Below, piece by piece: positions 47,265 through 55,953 of a stretch of DNA of 64,000 nucleotides. The notes beneath the pieces were generated by a model. It searched no databases, was not told where the DNA came from, and saw nothing but the letters and a program-made list of their open reading frames with translations. The stretch comes from Pseudomonas nicosulfuronedens (GTDB lineage: Bacteria; Pseudomonadota; Gammaproteobacteria; Pseudomonadales; Pseudomonadaceae). A program made the position numbers and the translations under genes. Numbering within the stretch: the first letter of the stretch is position 1; every line of letters starts with the position of its first letter. The stretch covers positions 107,106 through 171,105 of the forward strand of contig NZ_SWDV01000008.1 of NCBI RefSeq assembly GCF_005877905.1, read 5' to 3'.

Positions 47265-48749
47265 ATGTCAGCCACCAACGAACTCATCATCGGCGCGGGG
47301 CCCGACGGGCAGCCGGTCGGCCAGTCCTGGAAACTCGCCAACCGCCACGGCCTGATCGCCGGCGCCACCGGCACCGGCAAGACGGTGACGCTGCAGCACC
47401 TTGCCGAATCCTTCAGCGACGCCGGCATCGCGGTGTTCGCCGCCGACATCAAGGGTGACCTGTGCGGCATCGCCGCGGCCGGCAACCCGCAGGGCAAGGT
47501 GGCCGAGCGCATCGCCAGCATGCCCTGGTTGAACTACAAGCCCCAGGCCTACCCAGTGAGCATCTGGGACGTGGCCGGGAAGACCGGCCATCCGCTGCGC
47601 ACCACGCTGTCGGAGATGGGCCCGCTGCTGCTGGCCAACCTGCTGGAGCTGACCGAGAGCCAGCAGGCGGCGCTGTTCGCCGCGTTCAAGGTCGCTGACC
47701 GCGAAGGCCTGCTGCTGCTCGACCTGAAGGACCTCAAGGCGCTGCTCAACCATTTCAAGGAAAACCCGGAAATCCTCGGCGAGGACCGCGCGCTGTTCAC
47801 TGGCGCCTCGGCCCAGGCGCTCCTGCGGCGACTGGCTCTACTGGAGCAGCAGGGCGCCGAGGACTTCTTCGGCGAACCGGCGCTGCAACTGGAAGACCTG
47901 CTGCGCCCTGAAGCCGACGGCCGTGGCCGCATTCACCTGCTGGACGCCAGCAAACTGGTGCATGACGCGCCCAAGGTCTACGCCACCTTCCTGCTCTGGC
48001 TGCTGGCCGAGCTGTTCGAGCAACTGCCCGAGCGGGGCGATGCGGACAAACCCATCCTTGCGCTGTTCTTCGACGAGGCGCACCTGCTGTTCAACGGCAC
48101 GCCCAAGGCCCTGCAGGATCGTCTGGAGCAGGTAGTGCGGCTGATCCGCTCCAAAGGCGTGGGCGTGTACTTCGTCACCCAGTCGCCCGGCGATCTGCCG
48201 GATGACGTGCTGGCGCAACTGGGGCTGCGTATCCAGCACGGCCTGCGTGCGTTCACTGCCAAGGAACAGAAATCCCTGCGCGCGGTGGCCGATGGCTTCC
48301 GCCCCAACCCGGCGTTCGACACCCTGAAGGTGCTCACCGAACTGGGCATTGGCGAGGCACTGGTCGGCACGCTGGAAGAGAAGGGCACGCCGGCGGTGGT
48401 CCAGCGCGTGGCCGTGGCTCCGCCGCAGTCGCGCATCGGCCCGCTGACTGACGCCGAGCGTGCCGACGTCATTCGCCGTTCGCCGTTGGCAGGTCGTTAT
48501 GACCAGCCGATCGATCGAGAGTCCGCCTACGAGAAACTGACCGGCCGCGCCGACGACAAGATGGCGCCGACCCAGGAGAAGGAAGAGAAGGGCGCTGGCA
48601 CCGATTTCAGCGGTATGGCCGGGGAAATTCTCGGTTCGCTGGCCAGTCAGGTCAGCAAGACGGTGGTGCGCCAGGCAGCGAACCAGATCGGCCGGCAATT
48701 GGTGCGTGGGCTGATGGGCGCGCTGTTGGGCGGTAGCAAGCGGCGCTAG
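47265..48749 (+). CDS. HerA-like ATPase (DUF853/YjgR family)
   Basis: This 494-residue P-loop ATPase of the HerA/FtsK superfamily has Walker A GATGTGKTVTLQHLAES (about 28-44), Walker B LALFFDEAHLLF, the sensor region VYFVTQSPGDLP and arginine-rich LGLRIQHGLRAFT. The C-terminal region is low-complexity with a hydrophobic, Gly-rich end (GLMGALLGGSKRR). The family is widespread with no settled function; DNA pumping is inferred from the fold. ATG 47265 gives MSATNELIIGAGP and has AAGGGGAA upstream. It is unlinked to a NurA-like nuclease here. Confidence 0.9.
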   Translation: MSATNELIIGAGPDGQPVGQSWKLANRHGLIAGATGTGKTVTLQHLAESFSDAGIAVFAADIKGDLCGIAAAGNPQGKVAERIASMPWLNYKPQAYPVSIWDVAGKTGHPLRTTLSEMGPLLLANLLELTESQQAALFAAFKVADREGLLLLDLKDLKALLNHFKENPEILGEDRALFTGASAQALLRRLALLEQQGAEDFFGEPALQLEDLLRPEADGRGRIHLLDASKLVHDAPKVYATFLLWLLAELFEQLPERGDADKPILALFFDEAHLLFNGTPKALQDRLEQVVRLIRSKGVGVYFVTQSPGDLPDDVLAQLGLRIQHGLRAFTAKEQKSLRAVADGFRPNPAFDTLKVLTELGIGEALVGTLEEKGTPAVVQRVAVAPPQSRIGPLTDAERADVIRRSPLAGRYDQPIDRESAYEKLTGRADDKMAPTQEKEEKGAGTDFSGMAGEILGSLASQVSKTVVRQAANQIGRQLVRGLMGALLGGSKRR

Positions 48750-48784
48750 GCATCTGCCTGTCGAAGTCGAATCGAGATCCAATG

Positions 48785-48810
48785 AAAAAGGCGCCCTGAG
48801 GCGCCTTTTT
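48785..48810. terminator. Bidirectional terminator between herA-like gene and chemoreceptor 1
   Basis: AAAAAGGCGCC, loop CTGA, GGCGCCTTTTT. The symmetric A-run and T-run serve the convergent genes on both sides. The stem is the same as the terminator after chemoreceptor 2 at 51058-51083. Confidence 0.88.
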
Positions 48811-48824
48811 CGTTTCTTCCGCAA

Positions 48825-49880
48825 TCAGATGCGGAAGCTGTCCACCAGTTGCCGCAGGCGTCCAGCCTGGTTCTCCAGGTCGGCGCAGGCGCGCAGGGTG
48901 GCTTGCAGGTTCTCCACGCCTTCCTGGTTCAGGGTGTTGATCTCGGTGATGTCCATGTTCAGCGAGTCGACCACGGCGGTCTGCTCTTCGGTGGCGGTGG
49001 CCACCGACTGGTTCATCGAGTCGATCTCGCCGATGCGATGGGTGACGCTGGCCAGGCGCTCGCCGGCGCGGTTGGCGATCTCCACGCTTTCCAGGCTGTA
49101 GCGCTGGCTCTCGGTCATGGTGTCCACCGCTTCGCGGGCGCCGACTTGCAACTCCTCGATCATCTTCTGAATCTGCTGCGCCGACTCCTGGGCGCGGTGG
49201 GCGAGGTTGCGCACCTCGTCCGCCACCACAGCGAAGCCACGGCCCGCTTCACCGGCGCGGGCGGCCTCGATGGCGGCGTTCAGGGCCAGCAGGTTGGTCT
49301 GCTCGGAGATGCCCTTGATCACTTCGAGGATCTGCCCGATGTTCACCGTGCGGCTGTTCAGCGCTTCGATGTTGGCGCAGGCCGAGCTGATCTTGTCGGA
49401 CAACAGGTTCATCGCACTGATGGTCTGCTCCACCACCTGGCGGCCGTCACCGGCCTGGTGCGAGGCATCGGTGGCGTGGTGCGAGGCGTCGGCGGCGTTG
49501 CGGGCGATTTCCTGGGCGGCAGCGCCCAGTTCGTTGATCGCCGCGGCCACACTATTGGTGCGGTTGGATTGTTCGTCGGAGTTGCTCATGGACGAGTTGG
49601 AGGCGTTCACCACCAGCTGCGAGACGTCGTGCAGCTGGCGTGCAGTGGAGGCCACCTCGCGAATCGATTCGTGGATACGCTCGACGAAGCGGTTGAAGGC
49701 ATTGCCCAGCACGCCAAACTCGTCGTTGCTGGCGACCTTCAGGCGCTTGGTCAGGTCGCCTTCGCCCTGGGCGATGTCTTCCATGGCGCGGCCCATGGTG
49801 GTCAGCGGCTGCATCAGCACGCGGATCAGCATGCCCAGCAGGAGCAGGATGGCGACGATGGCGATGGCGGCGGCAACGAT
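48825..49880. repeat. Long direct repeat, copy 1 (chemoreceptor signalling half)
   Basis: About 1.05 kb encoding TM2-HAMP-signalling domain is nearly identical to copy 2 at 51099-52150 (offset 2274), with scattered third-position changes. Similarity falls off sharply in the sensor half. Confidence 0.85.
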
Positions 49881-50714
49881 GGCCGATGCGCGGAACTTGC
49901 TCAGCATGGAGTAGGCGGCGTCCTTGTCGATGGACAGGCCGATGTACCAGTTCACCGACGGTAGGCCCTTCACCTGGGTGAAGCTGAGGATGCGCGTGTG
50001 GCCATTGAGCTCGGCCTCGCTGAAGCCGCCGCCGATCTTCGGGGTGTTCTGCGGGTAGATGTCGGAGAGAGACTTCATGATGAAGCTCTTGTCCGGGTGC
50101 ACCAGGATCTTGCCGTCACCGCTGACCAGGAAGGCGTAGCCCATGCCGCTGAAGTCCAGCGAGTTGATGATCTGTACCAGGGTCTGCAGGCCGAGGTCGC
50201 CGCCGACCACGCCCACGGTCTTGCCAGCGGCGCGGGCCGGGGTGGCCACGGTCATGATCAGTTCCTGGGTGGCTGCGTCGATGTACGGCTCGGTCAGCGT
50301 AGTGCCGCCCGCCGCGACGGCATCCTTGTACCAGGGGCGGGTGCGAGGGTCGTAACCGTCAGGCATGGCACTGTTGGGGCGCATGGTGAAGGTGCCGTCT
50401 TCCTGGCCCAGGTAGGTGAAGTTGAAGGTCTTGCGCAGGGTGTCCTGTTCCAGTAGCGCGCTCAGGTGTTCCGGCGTGCTGTCGCGGGCGATGGTCTGCG
50501 CAGTGCTTTCGATCAGCAGCAGTCGGCCGCTCAGCCAGTTCTGGATATTGCTGGCGCTCACGTCGCCCATTTCCCGCAGATAATCCTCGAGGTCCTCGCG
50601 GATCGCGTTGCGCTGCAGGTAGTCGTTGTAGAGGGTGAAGAGGGCGAATGCCGAGAAAACAACAAGCGAGGCGGCCAGAAGGATCTTATGGCTGAATTTC
50701 AGGCTCTTGATCAT
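48825..50714 (-). CDS. Methyl-accepting chemotaxis protein, amino-acid sensor (PctA/B/C type)
   Basis: The 629-residue protein has TM1 at about 11-30, a dCache periplasmic sensor (31-275), TM2 at about 280-302, HAMP, and a signalling helical hairpin with tip ISEQTNLLALNAAIEAARAGE. The sensor carries the full amino-acid-binding pattern Tyr121, Arg126, Trp128, Tyr129, Asp146 and Asp173, the same residue numbers as in PctA of P. aeruginosa. It signals through CheA/CheW. The C-terminus ends DSFRI without a CheR-tether pentapeptide. ATG 50714 gives MIKSLKFSHKILL. Confidence 0.94.
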   Translation of the reverse strand: MIKSLKFSHKILLAASLVVFSAFALFTLYNDYLQRNAIREDLEDYLREMGDVSASNIQNWLSGRLLLIESTAQTIARDSTPEHLSALLEQDTLRKTFNFTYLGQEDGTFTMRPNSAMPDGYDPRTRPWYKDAVAAGGTTLTEPYIDAATQELIMTVATPARAAGKTVGVVGGDLGLQTLVQIINSLDFSGMGYAFLVSGDGKILVHPDKSFIMKSLSDIYPQNTPKIGGGFSEAELNGHTRILSFTQVKGLPSVNWYIGLSIDKDAAYSMLSKFRASAIVAAAIAIVAILLLLGMLIRVLMQPLTTMGRAMEDIAQGEGDLTKRLKVASNDEFGVLGNAFNRFVERIHESIREVASTARQLHDVSQLVVNASNSSMSNSDEQSNRTNSVAAAINELGAAAQEIARNAADASHHATDASHQAGDGRQVVEQTISAMNLLSDKISSACANIEALNSRTVNIGQILEVIKGISEQTNLLALNAAIEAARAGEAGRGFAVVADEVRNLAHRAQESAQQIQKMIEELQVGAREAVDTMTESQRYSLESVEIANRAGERLASVTHRIGEIDSMNQSVATATEEQTAVVDSLNMDITEINTLNQEGVENLQATLRACADLENQAGRLRQLVDSFRI

Positions 50715-51098
50715 GCTGCGAGTCCGGAAGTAGTGGGATGCCTGAACGGCGTTGGTCCGGGCGACAGATCCGGTGTCGCCGCAGAACGTCCGTCCCCTTG
50801 GTGTGAAACGGACGGCACCGGCGCGGCGGATAGCCGTGCGGGCGTGGCCGGAACTCCCTTGTGCCGGCGGTGACGACAGGCCCGGTTTGTTGGTTGCTAT
50901 CAAAGGCCTTCACCCTTGATTTCGGCGTGCGCGAGGGAAGCTTGAAAGAGTCGGACGAACGGTAGAGGTGGCTCTGTGGCGGGTGTTTCAGCGCTGATAC
51001 AGGTGTGTTGACACGGCCCCTGTGCAAGCGGCGTCTGCTGCTGGATAGCTCGCGAAAAAAAAGGCGCCCGAAGGCGCCTTTTTCATCCGTGCTGAAAA
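50715..51098. other. Gap between chemoreceptor genes
   Basis: This 384-base gap holds the promoter and leader of chemoreceptor 1 and, at 51058-51083, the terminator of chemoreceptor 2. I see no convincing gene: an open frame at 50686-51027 has no family features. No strong promoter boxes were identified. Confidence 0.4.
51058..51083. terminator. Terminator after chemoreceptor 2
   Basis: AAAAAGGCGCC, loop CGAA, GGCGCCTTTTT. It lies just beyond the 3' end of the minus-strand chemoreceptor 2 gene. The stem is identical to that behind chemoreceptor 1, suggesting the duplication included the terminator. Confidence 0.85.
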
Positions 51099-52150
51099 TC
51101 AGATGCGGAAGCTGTCCACCAGGTGACGCAGGCGGCCAGCCTGGTTCTCCAGGTCGGCGCAGGCGCGCAGGGTGGCTTGCAGGTTCTCCACGCCTTCCTG
51201 GTTCAGGGTGTTGATCTCGGTAATGTCCATGTTCAGCGAGTCGACCACAGCGGTCTGTTCCTCAGTGGCGGTGGCCACCGACTGGTTCATCGAGTCGATC
51301 TCGCCGATGCGGTGGGTGACGCTGGCCAGGCGCTCGCCGGCGCGGTTGGCGATTTCCACGCTCTCCAGGCTGTAGCGCTGGCTTTCGGTCATGGTGTCCA
51401 CGGCCTCGCGAGCGCCGACCTGCAACTCCTCGATCATCTTCTGGATTTCCTGCGCGGACTCCTGGGCGCGGTGCGCCAGGTTGCGCACCTCGTCCGCCAC
51501 CACAGCGAAGCCACGGCCCGCTTCACCGGCGCGGGCGGCCTCGATGGCGGCGTTCAGGGCCAGCAGGTTGGTCTGCTCGGAGATGCCCTTGATCACTTCG
51601 AGGATCTGCCCGATGTTCACCGTGCGGCTATTCAGCGCTTCGATGTTGGCGCAGGCCGAGCTGATCTTGTCCGACAGCAGGTTCATCGCGCTGATGGTCT
51701 GTTCCACCACCTGACGACCGTCGCCGGCCTGGTGCGAGGCGTCGGTGGCGTGGTGGGACGCGTCGGCGGCGTTGCGGGCGATTTCCTGGGCGGCAGCGCC
51801 CAGCTCGTTGATCGCTGCGGCCACGCTGTTGGTGCGATTGGCCTGCTCGTCGGAGTTGCTCATGGAGGAGTTGGAGGCGTTCACCACCAGTTGCGAGACG
51901 TCGTGCAGCTGGCGTGCGGTGGAGGCCACCTCACGGATGGACTCGTGGATACGCTCGACGAAGCGATTGAAGGCGTTGGCCAGCACACCGAATTCGTCGT
52001 TGCTGGCGACCTGCAGGCGCTTGGTCAGGTCGCCTTCGCCTTGAGCGATGTCCTGCATGGCGCGGCCCATGTCGGTCAGCGGTGCCATCAGCACGCGGAT
52101 CAGCATGCCGAGCAGGAGCAGGATGGCGACGATGGCGATGACGGTGGCGA
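51099..52150. repeat. Long direct repeat, copy 2 (chemoreceptor signalling half)
   Basis: This is the partner of copy 1 at 48825-49880. The two copies are in the same orientation and could recombine to delete the intervening 2.3 kb, leaving a single hybrid receptor. Confidence 0.85.
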
Positions 52151-52994
52151 TGATGGCGGTGTTGCGGAAGTCGCTGAGCATCGCGTAGGCGGAGTCCTTG
52201 TTGAGCACCAGTGCGACGTACCAGGTCACGCCCGGCAGGCCCTTCACCGGAGTCATGGAGACCAGTTGGTCTTCGCCGTTGATGCTGACTTCCTGCACGC
52301 CCGGCTGCACCTTGGGTGCGCCTTGCTGGTAGACCTCGCCGAGGCTCTTGAAGATCAGGCTGCTGTCCGGGTGCAGGAGGATCTTGCCGGCGTCGCTGAC
52401 CAGGAAGGCGTAGCCGTCGCCGTCGAACTTCAGCGAGTTGATGATCGCGGTGATGGTTTCCAGCTTCATGTCGCCGGCCGCCACGCCAACCAGTTGGCCG
52501 TTGCGCATGACCGGCATGGACATGGCGAGGATCTGCTCGTTGGTCCCCGCATCCAGGAAGGGCTCGGTGACGATCAAGCGGCCTGCGGCCACGGCGTCCT
52601 TGTACCAGCCGCGGGTGCGCGGGTCATAGCCATCGGGCATCGGTGCGTAGGGTCGCATGGTGAACACGCCGCTGGCGGCTTCACCCAGGTAGACCGATTC
52701 GAAGTTCTTCTGGAATACCTGCTGTTCCAGGATGTGCTGGATACGTTCAGGTGTTGGCTCGCCGTCGGCCAGCTGTGCGGCCTCGGCCTCCACCAGTTGG
52801 ATGCGTCCTTCCAGCCAACTCTGGATGTTGCTGGCGGTCAGGCTGCCGACCTCGGAGAGGTAGGATTCGGTGTCGGAGTGGATGGCCTCGCGCTGGCGGA
52901 AATCGTTGAAGAAAATGAAACAGGTGAAGGCGAAGGTGACCACGAGAGAGGCTGCCAGGAGGATCTTCCTGGAGAAGGACAGCGAACGAAGCAT
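51099..52994 (-). CDS. Methyl-accepting chemotaxis protein, PctA-type amino-acid sensor 2
   Basis: The 631-residue protein has the same layout as its neighbour. The dCache sensor keeps Tyr123, Arg128, Trp130, Tyr131, Asp148 and Asp175 but has Phe146 where the neighbour has Tyr144, so amino-acid binding is likely with altered preference. TM2 lies at about 284-304, followed by HAMP. From HAMP to the C-terminus it differs from its neighbour at only about five of 310 residues. The N-terminal sensors are far more divergent. It lies 384 bases upstream of its paralogue on the same strand. Confidence 0.93.
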   Translation of the reverse strand: MLRSLSFSRKILLAASLVVTFAFTCFIFFNDFRQREAIHSDTESYLSEVGSLTASNIQSWLEGRIQLVEAEAAQLADGEPTPERIQHILEQQVFQKNFESVYLGEAASGVFTMRPYAPMPDGYDPRTRGWYKDAVAAGRLIVTEPFLDAGTNEQILAMSMPVMRNGQLVGVAAGDMKLETITAIINSLKFDGDGYAFLVSDAGKILLHPDSSLIFKSLGEVYQQGAPKVQPGVQEVSINGEDQLVSMTPVKGLPGVTWYVALVLNKDSAYAMLSDFRNTAIIATVIAIVAILLLLGMLIRVLMAPLTDMGRAMQDIAQGEGDLTKRLQVASNDEFGVLANAFNRFVERIHESIREVASTARQLHDVSQLVVNASNSSMSNSDEQANRTNSVAAAINELGAAAQEIARNAADASHHATDASHQAGDGRQVVEQTISAMNLLSDKISSACANIEALNSRTVNIGQILEVIKGISEQTNLLALNAAIEAARAGEAGRGFAVVADEVRNLAHRAQESAQEIQKMIEELQVGAREAVDTMTESQRYSLESVEIANRAGERLASVTHRIGEIDSMNQSVATATEEQTAVVDSLNMDITEINTLNQEGVENLQATLRACADLENQAGRLRHLVDSFRI

Positions 52995-53150
52995 CGGTAA
53001 AGCATCCTGCTGTAAAACGGGTTTGAGCAGGCTGTATCGGCAGATGCGCGGGGAGCTTTAGGAGAATTGCGGCAGGCAGGCGAACAAGTTCCCGCGCGGG
53101 GCGCGGGAACCATGAATCCGGTCGTCAGGAAGTTGGATCAGGATGGGCTG

Positions 53151-53360
53151 TTATTTAACAGCTTTTGCAACTTCGTCTTGAATGCTGGTCATGATAGTGC
53201 CCAGGTCGCCACCGATAATACTGGCTCCCGCGATAACAACCACCGAGATCAGTCCCGCAATCACTGCATATTCGATCGCTGTTGCACCTTCCTTGTCGGC
53301 TGCGAATGCCTTGGCTATGCAGATCAGTTTCAGGGACAGGTTTTTTATTTTCAGGTCCAT
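53151..53360 (-). CDS. flp: Flp, type IVb pilin
   Basis: This 69-residue prepilin is the major subunit of the Flp/Tad adhesion pilus. It has a 25-residue leader ending Gly25, then mature ATAIEYAVIAGLISVVV with the diagnostic G/XXXXEY Flp motif (Glu30, Tyr31) cut by the FppA prepilin peptidase. The mature protein is 44 residues. I chose ATG 53360 with GGGAG nine bases upstream; the frame extends to 53384. It is divergent from rcpC, as in P. aeruginosa. The peptidase gene is not in the window. Confidence 0.92.
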   Translation of the reverse strand: MDLKIKNLSLKLICIAKAFAADKEGATAIEYAVIAGLISVVVIAGASIIGGDLGTIMTSIQDEVAKAVK

Positions 53361-53725
53361 GGCGGGTGCTCCCTCGAATACCACCGGGGCGGCGCCCCGA
53401 CTTCATCGTCAGGCTAGGCGTCGTATGGCTGAATGCAATTGTTCAAATAGCGCTAATACCAAAGTTATAGTCATCTCGGCATATAAATAATTGCAGGTCG
53501 GAAATTTAACCTGTGCGGTTGACGCTCTAAACACAGCTACTAGATTCAGCCTTGTAGCCAGCAGAGTCTGGTTATGAGGAATGATTATTATCGAACTTTC
53601 CCGTCTGGCCGAAACAACAATAAAGGTCTGAAGGAATAGCATCGGCGGTACCGGTGCTGGAACTTCTTACGACAAGGCCGTGGACCTTCGGGTCCGCATC
53701 CCCGACTTCACCCAAGGAAGTGGTC
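53361..53725. other. AT-rich divergent flp-rcpC promoter region
   Basis: These 365 bases carry the two promoters of the Flp locus and are distinctly AT-richer than the surrounding genes (for example AAATAATTGCAG, GATTATTATCG). I find no gene. A small hairpin GGACC-TTCG-GGTCC lies at about 53683-53696 just before rcpC. In P. aeruginosa, PprB binds this region; I cannot identify its exact site. Confidence 0.6.
53520..53547 (+). promoter_or_regulatory. Candidate promoter of the rcp-tad operon
   Basis: TTGACG (53520-53525), 16 bases, TAGATT (53542-53547), about 179 bases before rcpC. The -35 is strong and the -10 fair. Activation by PprB may matter more than the basal boxes. Confidence 0.4.
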
Positions 53726-54640
53726 ATGAATAGCAAGGTGCTGATGGTATTCGCCGGGCTGTTGTTGGTGTGCGCAGGTGTCGTGGGGTACCTGGGGCTT
53801 CAGGTTGGCAAGCCGGCCGCGCCGGTAGCCGGTGTCGTGCAGGAGGTGGCGCCGGCGGCGCTGGCCGAGGCGGACAAGCTGCAACGCACCGCCGTGGTGG
53901 TGGCTGCCCGTGACCTGCCGGCCCTGGCGGTGATTGGCAAGGAAGACCTCACCGTGGAGATGCTGCGTACCGCGCCTGCGGGCAGCGTTCCCAAGCCTGA
54001 AGCCTTGATCGGCCAGCGCGTCTGGGTCGCCGTTCCGGCGGGCAGTATCCTCACCTCCGCCGTCACCGAGCCGGGCGGGCCATTGGCCCGCACCATCCGC
54101 CCGGATGAGCGCGCCATGGCCATTGCCGTGGACGAGGTCATCGGCGGCGGCGGCTTCGTACTTCCCGGCGACTATGTCGATGTCATGCTCTTCGTCCAGG
54201 ATCAGCAGAGCACCGAGCGCAGCCTCAGCGCCCAGGTCGTTTTGCCGGGTGTGCGGGTGCTGACCTACGGCGAACAGATCGCCGTCTCCACCGATGGCCA
54301 GGCACGCAACGCCGGCGACCCCAAAGACAAGACGCCCAAGCCGCCGCGCACCGCCGTGCTGGCAGTGCCCGCCGAAGCCGCTTCGCGCCTGATGCTCGCC
54401 AGCCAGGCCGGTTCGCTGCGGCTGGCCGTGCGCAGCAAGGACGAGAACCTCTACGAGAAGGAGCAGCAGGGCCGTTATATCCAGGCCTCGCTCGGCGGCG
54501 CCTCCAGCCAGCCGATCACCCTCGAGCAACTGATCGGCAAGCCGCGCCAGGCTCCAGCCGTACGCCAGGTTTCCGCACCGCAAGTAGACGCTGGCGTAGT
54601 GGTCTACCGCGGCACCACTGTTACCCGTGAAGCACATTGA
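53726..54640 (+). CDS. rcpC: RcpC (CpaB), Flp pilus assembly protein
   Basis: The 304-residue protein has an N-terminal signal or anchor (MNSKVLMVFAGLLLVCAGVVG), a SAF-like beta-clip domain (about 50-120, VVVAARDLPALAVIGKEDL and GQRVWVAVPAGSIL) and the CpaB core GGGGFVLPGDYVDVML. RcpC is a periplasmic partner of the RcpA secretin and may bind peptidoglycan. It heads the rcpC-rcpA-tadZABCD-tadG operon. ATG 53726 follows AAGGAAG. Confidence 0.93.
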   Translation: MNSKVLMVFAGLLLVCAGVVGYLGLQVGKPAAPVAGVVQEVAPAALAEADKLQRTAVVVAARDLPALAVIGKEDLTVEMLRTAPAGSVPKPEALIGQRVWVAVPAGSILTSAVTEPGGPLARTIRPDERAMAIAVDEVIGGGGFVLPGDYVDVMLFVQDQQSTERSLSAQVVLPGVRVLTYGEQIAVSTDGQARNAGDPKDKTPKPPRTAVLAVPAEAASRLMLASQAGSLRLAVRSKDENLYEKEQQGRYIQASLGGASSQPITLEQLIGKPRQAPAVRQVSAPQVDAGVVVYRGTTVTREAH

Positions 54641-54655
54641 GCAAGGAGTGCATCG

Positions 54656-55888
54656 ATGTCCAAGCGCTTCATCCTTCCCCTGGTCGCCTTGCTGGCCTGT
54701 GCCGTCCACTCTGCGGCGCAGGCCGTACCGAGCGCGTGCGCGGGCTTCGCTGACCAGCAACTGAATCTCGACGTCGAGCAGGGCGCCCAGCGCGACCAGC
54801 AGCTTCCGGTGCCGATCAAGCGTCTGGCCATTGGTGATCCGAACATCGCCGACGTGCAGGTGCTGGACAAGCGTGACTTCCTCGTCACCGGCAAGGCCGA
54901 GGGCCTGACCAGCCTGCTGATCTGGACCAGTTGCAGCGATCAGCCGATGCGTACTGTGGTGCGGGTTGGCGCGCGGGCGGTGGGCGACGTGGCGGGGGCC
55001 ACGGGCGTCGGCGCCGGCAGCCTTCCCAACCAGGTGCAGACGGATATCCGCTTCGTCGAGGTCAGCCGCAGCAAGCTCAAACAGGCCAGCACTTCGCTGA
55101 TTCGCCAGGGCTCCAACACCTTCGTCCTTGGCTCGCCAGGCAGCCTGGGCGGCCTGGAAGTCTCTCCACGAGGTGTGCTGGATGGCGGCACCTTCGGCTC
55201 CACTGACGGCTTCAACATCATCTGGGGCGGCGGCAGCAGCAAGTGGCTGGGGTTTATCAACGCCCTGGAAGGCAGCGGCTTCGCCTACACCCTGGCGCGC
55301 CCCAGCCTGGTGGCTACCAGCGGGCAGAGCGCTTCGTTCCTGGCCGGTGGCGAGTTTCCGATCCCTGTCCCCAATGGCGACAACGACACCATCACCATCG
55401 AGTACAAGGAGTTTGGCGTACGCCTGACCCTGACCCCGACGGTGATGAACGACAAGCGCATCGCGCTGAAGGTGGCGCCGGAAGTCAGCGAACTGGACTT
55501 CTCCAGCGGCATCCGCACCAACAACATCGCCGTACCGGCGCTGACCGTGCGACGCACTGACACCAGCGTGATGCTGGCCGACGGTGAGAGCTTCGTGATC
55601 AGCGGGCTGATCAGCAGCAGTACCATCAGCAATGTCGACAAGTTCCCCTTCCTGGGCAGCATCCCGGTGATCGGTGCGCTGTTCCGTTCCTCCAACCTGG
55701 ACAAGGACGACCGCGAACTGCTGATGATCGTCACCCCGCACCTGGTCCAGCCGCTGGCGGCCAATGCCGCGCTGCCGAAGCTTCCCGGTGAGGGACTGCG
55801 TGACTACGACCCGGGATTCGGCGAGTTCTATTTCCTTGAGGACGGCCGCTTCGACAAGCGTAAGGCCAGCAGCGGGATGTCGCACTGA
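54656..55888 (+). CDS. rcpA: RcpA (CpaC), Flp pilus outer-membrane secretin
   Basis: The 410-residue protein has a Sec signal (about 1-23), an N-terminal pilus/T2SS-T3SS N-domain (about 32-115, VPIKRLAIGDPNIADVQVLDK) and a secretin C-domain with VATSGQSASFLAGGEFPIPV and the VPALTVRRTDTSVML and PFLGSIPVIGALFRS signatures. The secretin forms the outer-membrane pore for Flp fibres. It lies 15 bases after rcpC. Confidence 0.94.
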   Translation: MSKRFILPLVALLACAVHSAAQAVPSACAGFADQQLNLDVEQGAQRDQQLPVPIKRLAIGDPNIADVQVLDKRDFLVTGKAEGLTSLLIWTSCSDQPMRTVVRVGARAVGDVAGATGVGAGSLPNQVQTDIRFVEVSRSKLKQASTSLIRQGSNTFVLGSPGSLGGLEVSPRGVLDGGTFGSTDGFNIIWGGGSSKWLGFINALEGSGFAYTLARPSLVATSGQSASFLAGGEFPIPVPNGDNDTITIEYKEFGVRLTLTPTVMNDKRIALKVAPEVSELDFSSGIRTNNIAVPALTVRRTDTSVMLADGESFVISGLISSSTISNVDKFPFLGSIPVIGALFRSSNLDKDDRELLMIVTPHLVQPLAANAALPKLPGEGLRDYDPGFGEFYFLEDGRFDKRKASSGMSH

Positions 55889-55953
55889 TGGATACCTACG
55901 AAGCGTTGACCCGCCAGAGAGCGGGAGGCAAGGCTAAGCAAGGGAGCACGGGC

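Noticed and set aside
50686..51027. A possible small gene between the chemoreceptors
   Set aside because: The open frame is Arg/Pro/His-rich without motifs and overlaps the receptor start; it looks like leader DNA.
51123..53000. A 625-codon plus-strand frame antisense to chemoreceptor 2
   Set aside because: It has a near copy antisense to chemoreceptor 1, showing it simply mirrors the repeated coding sequence.
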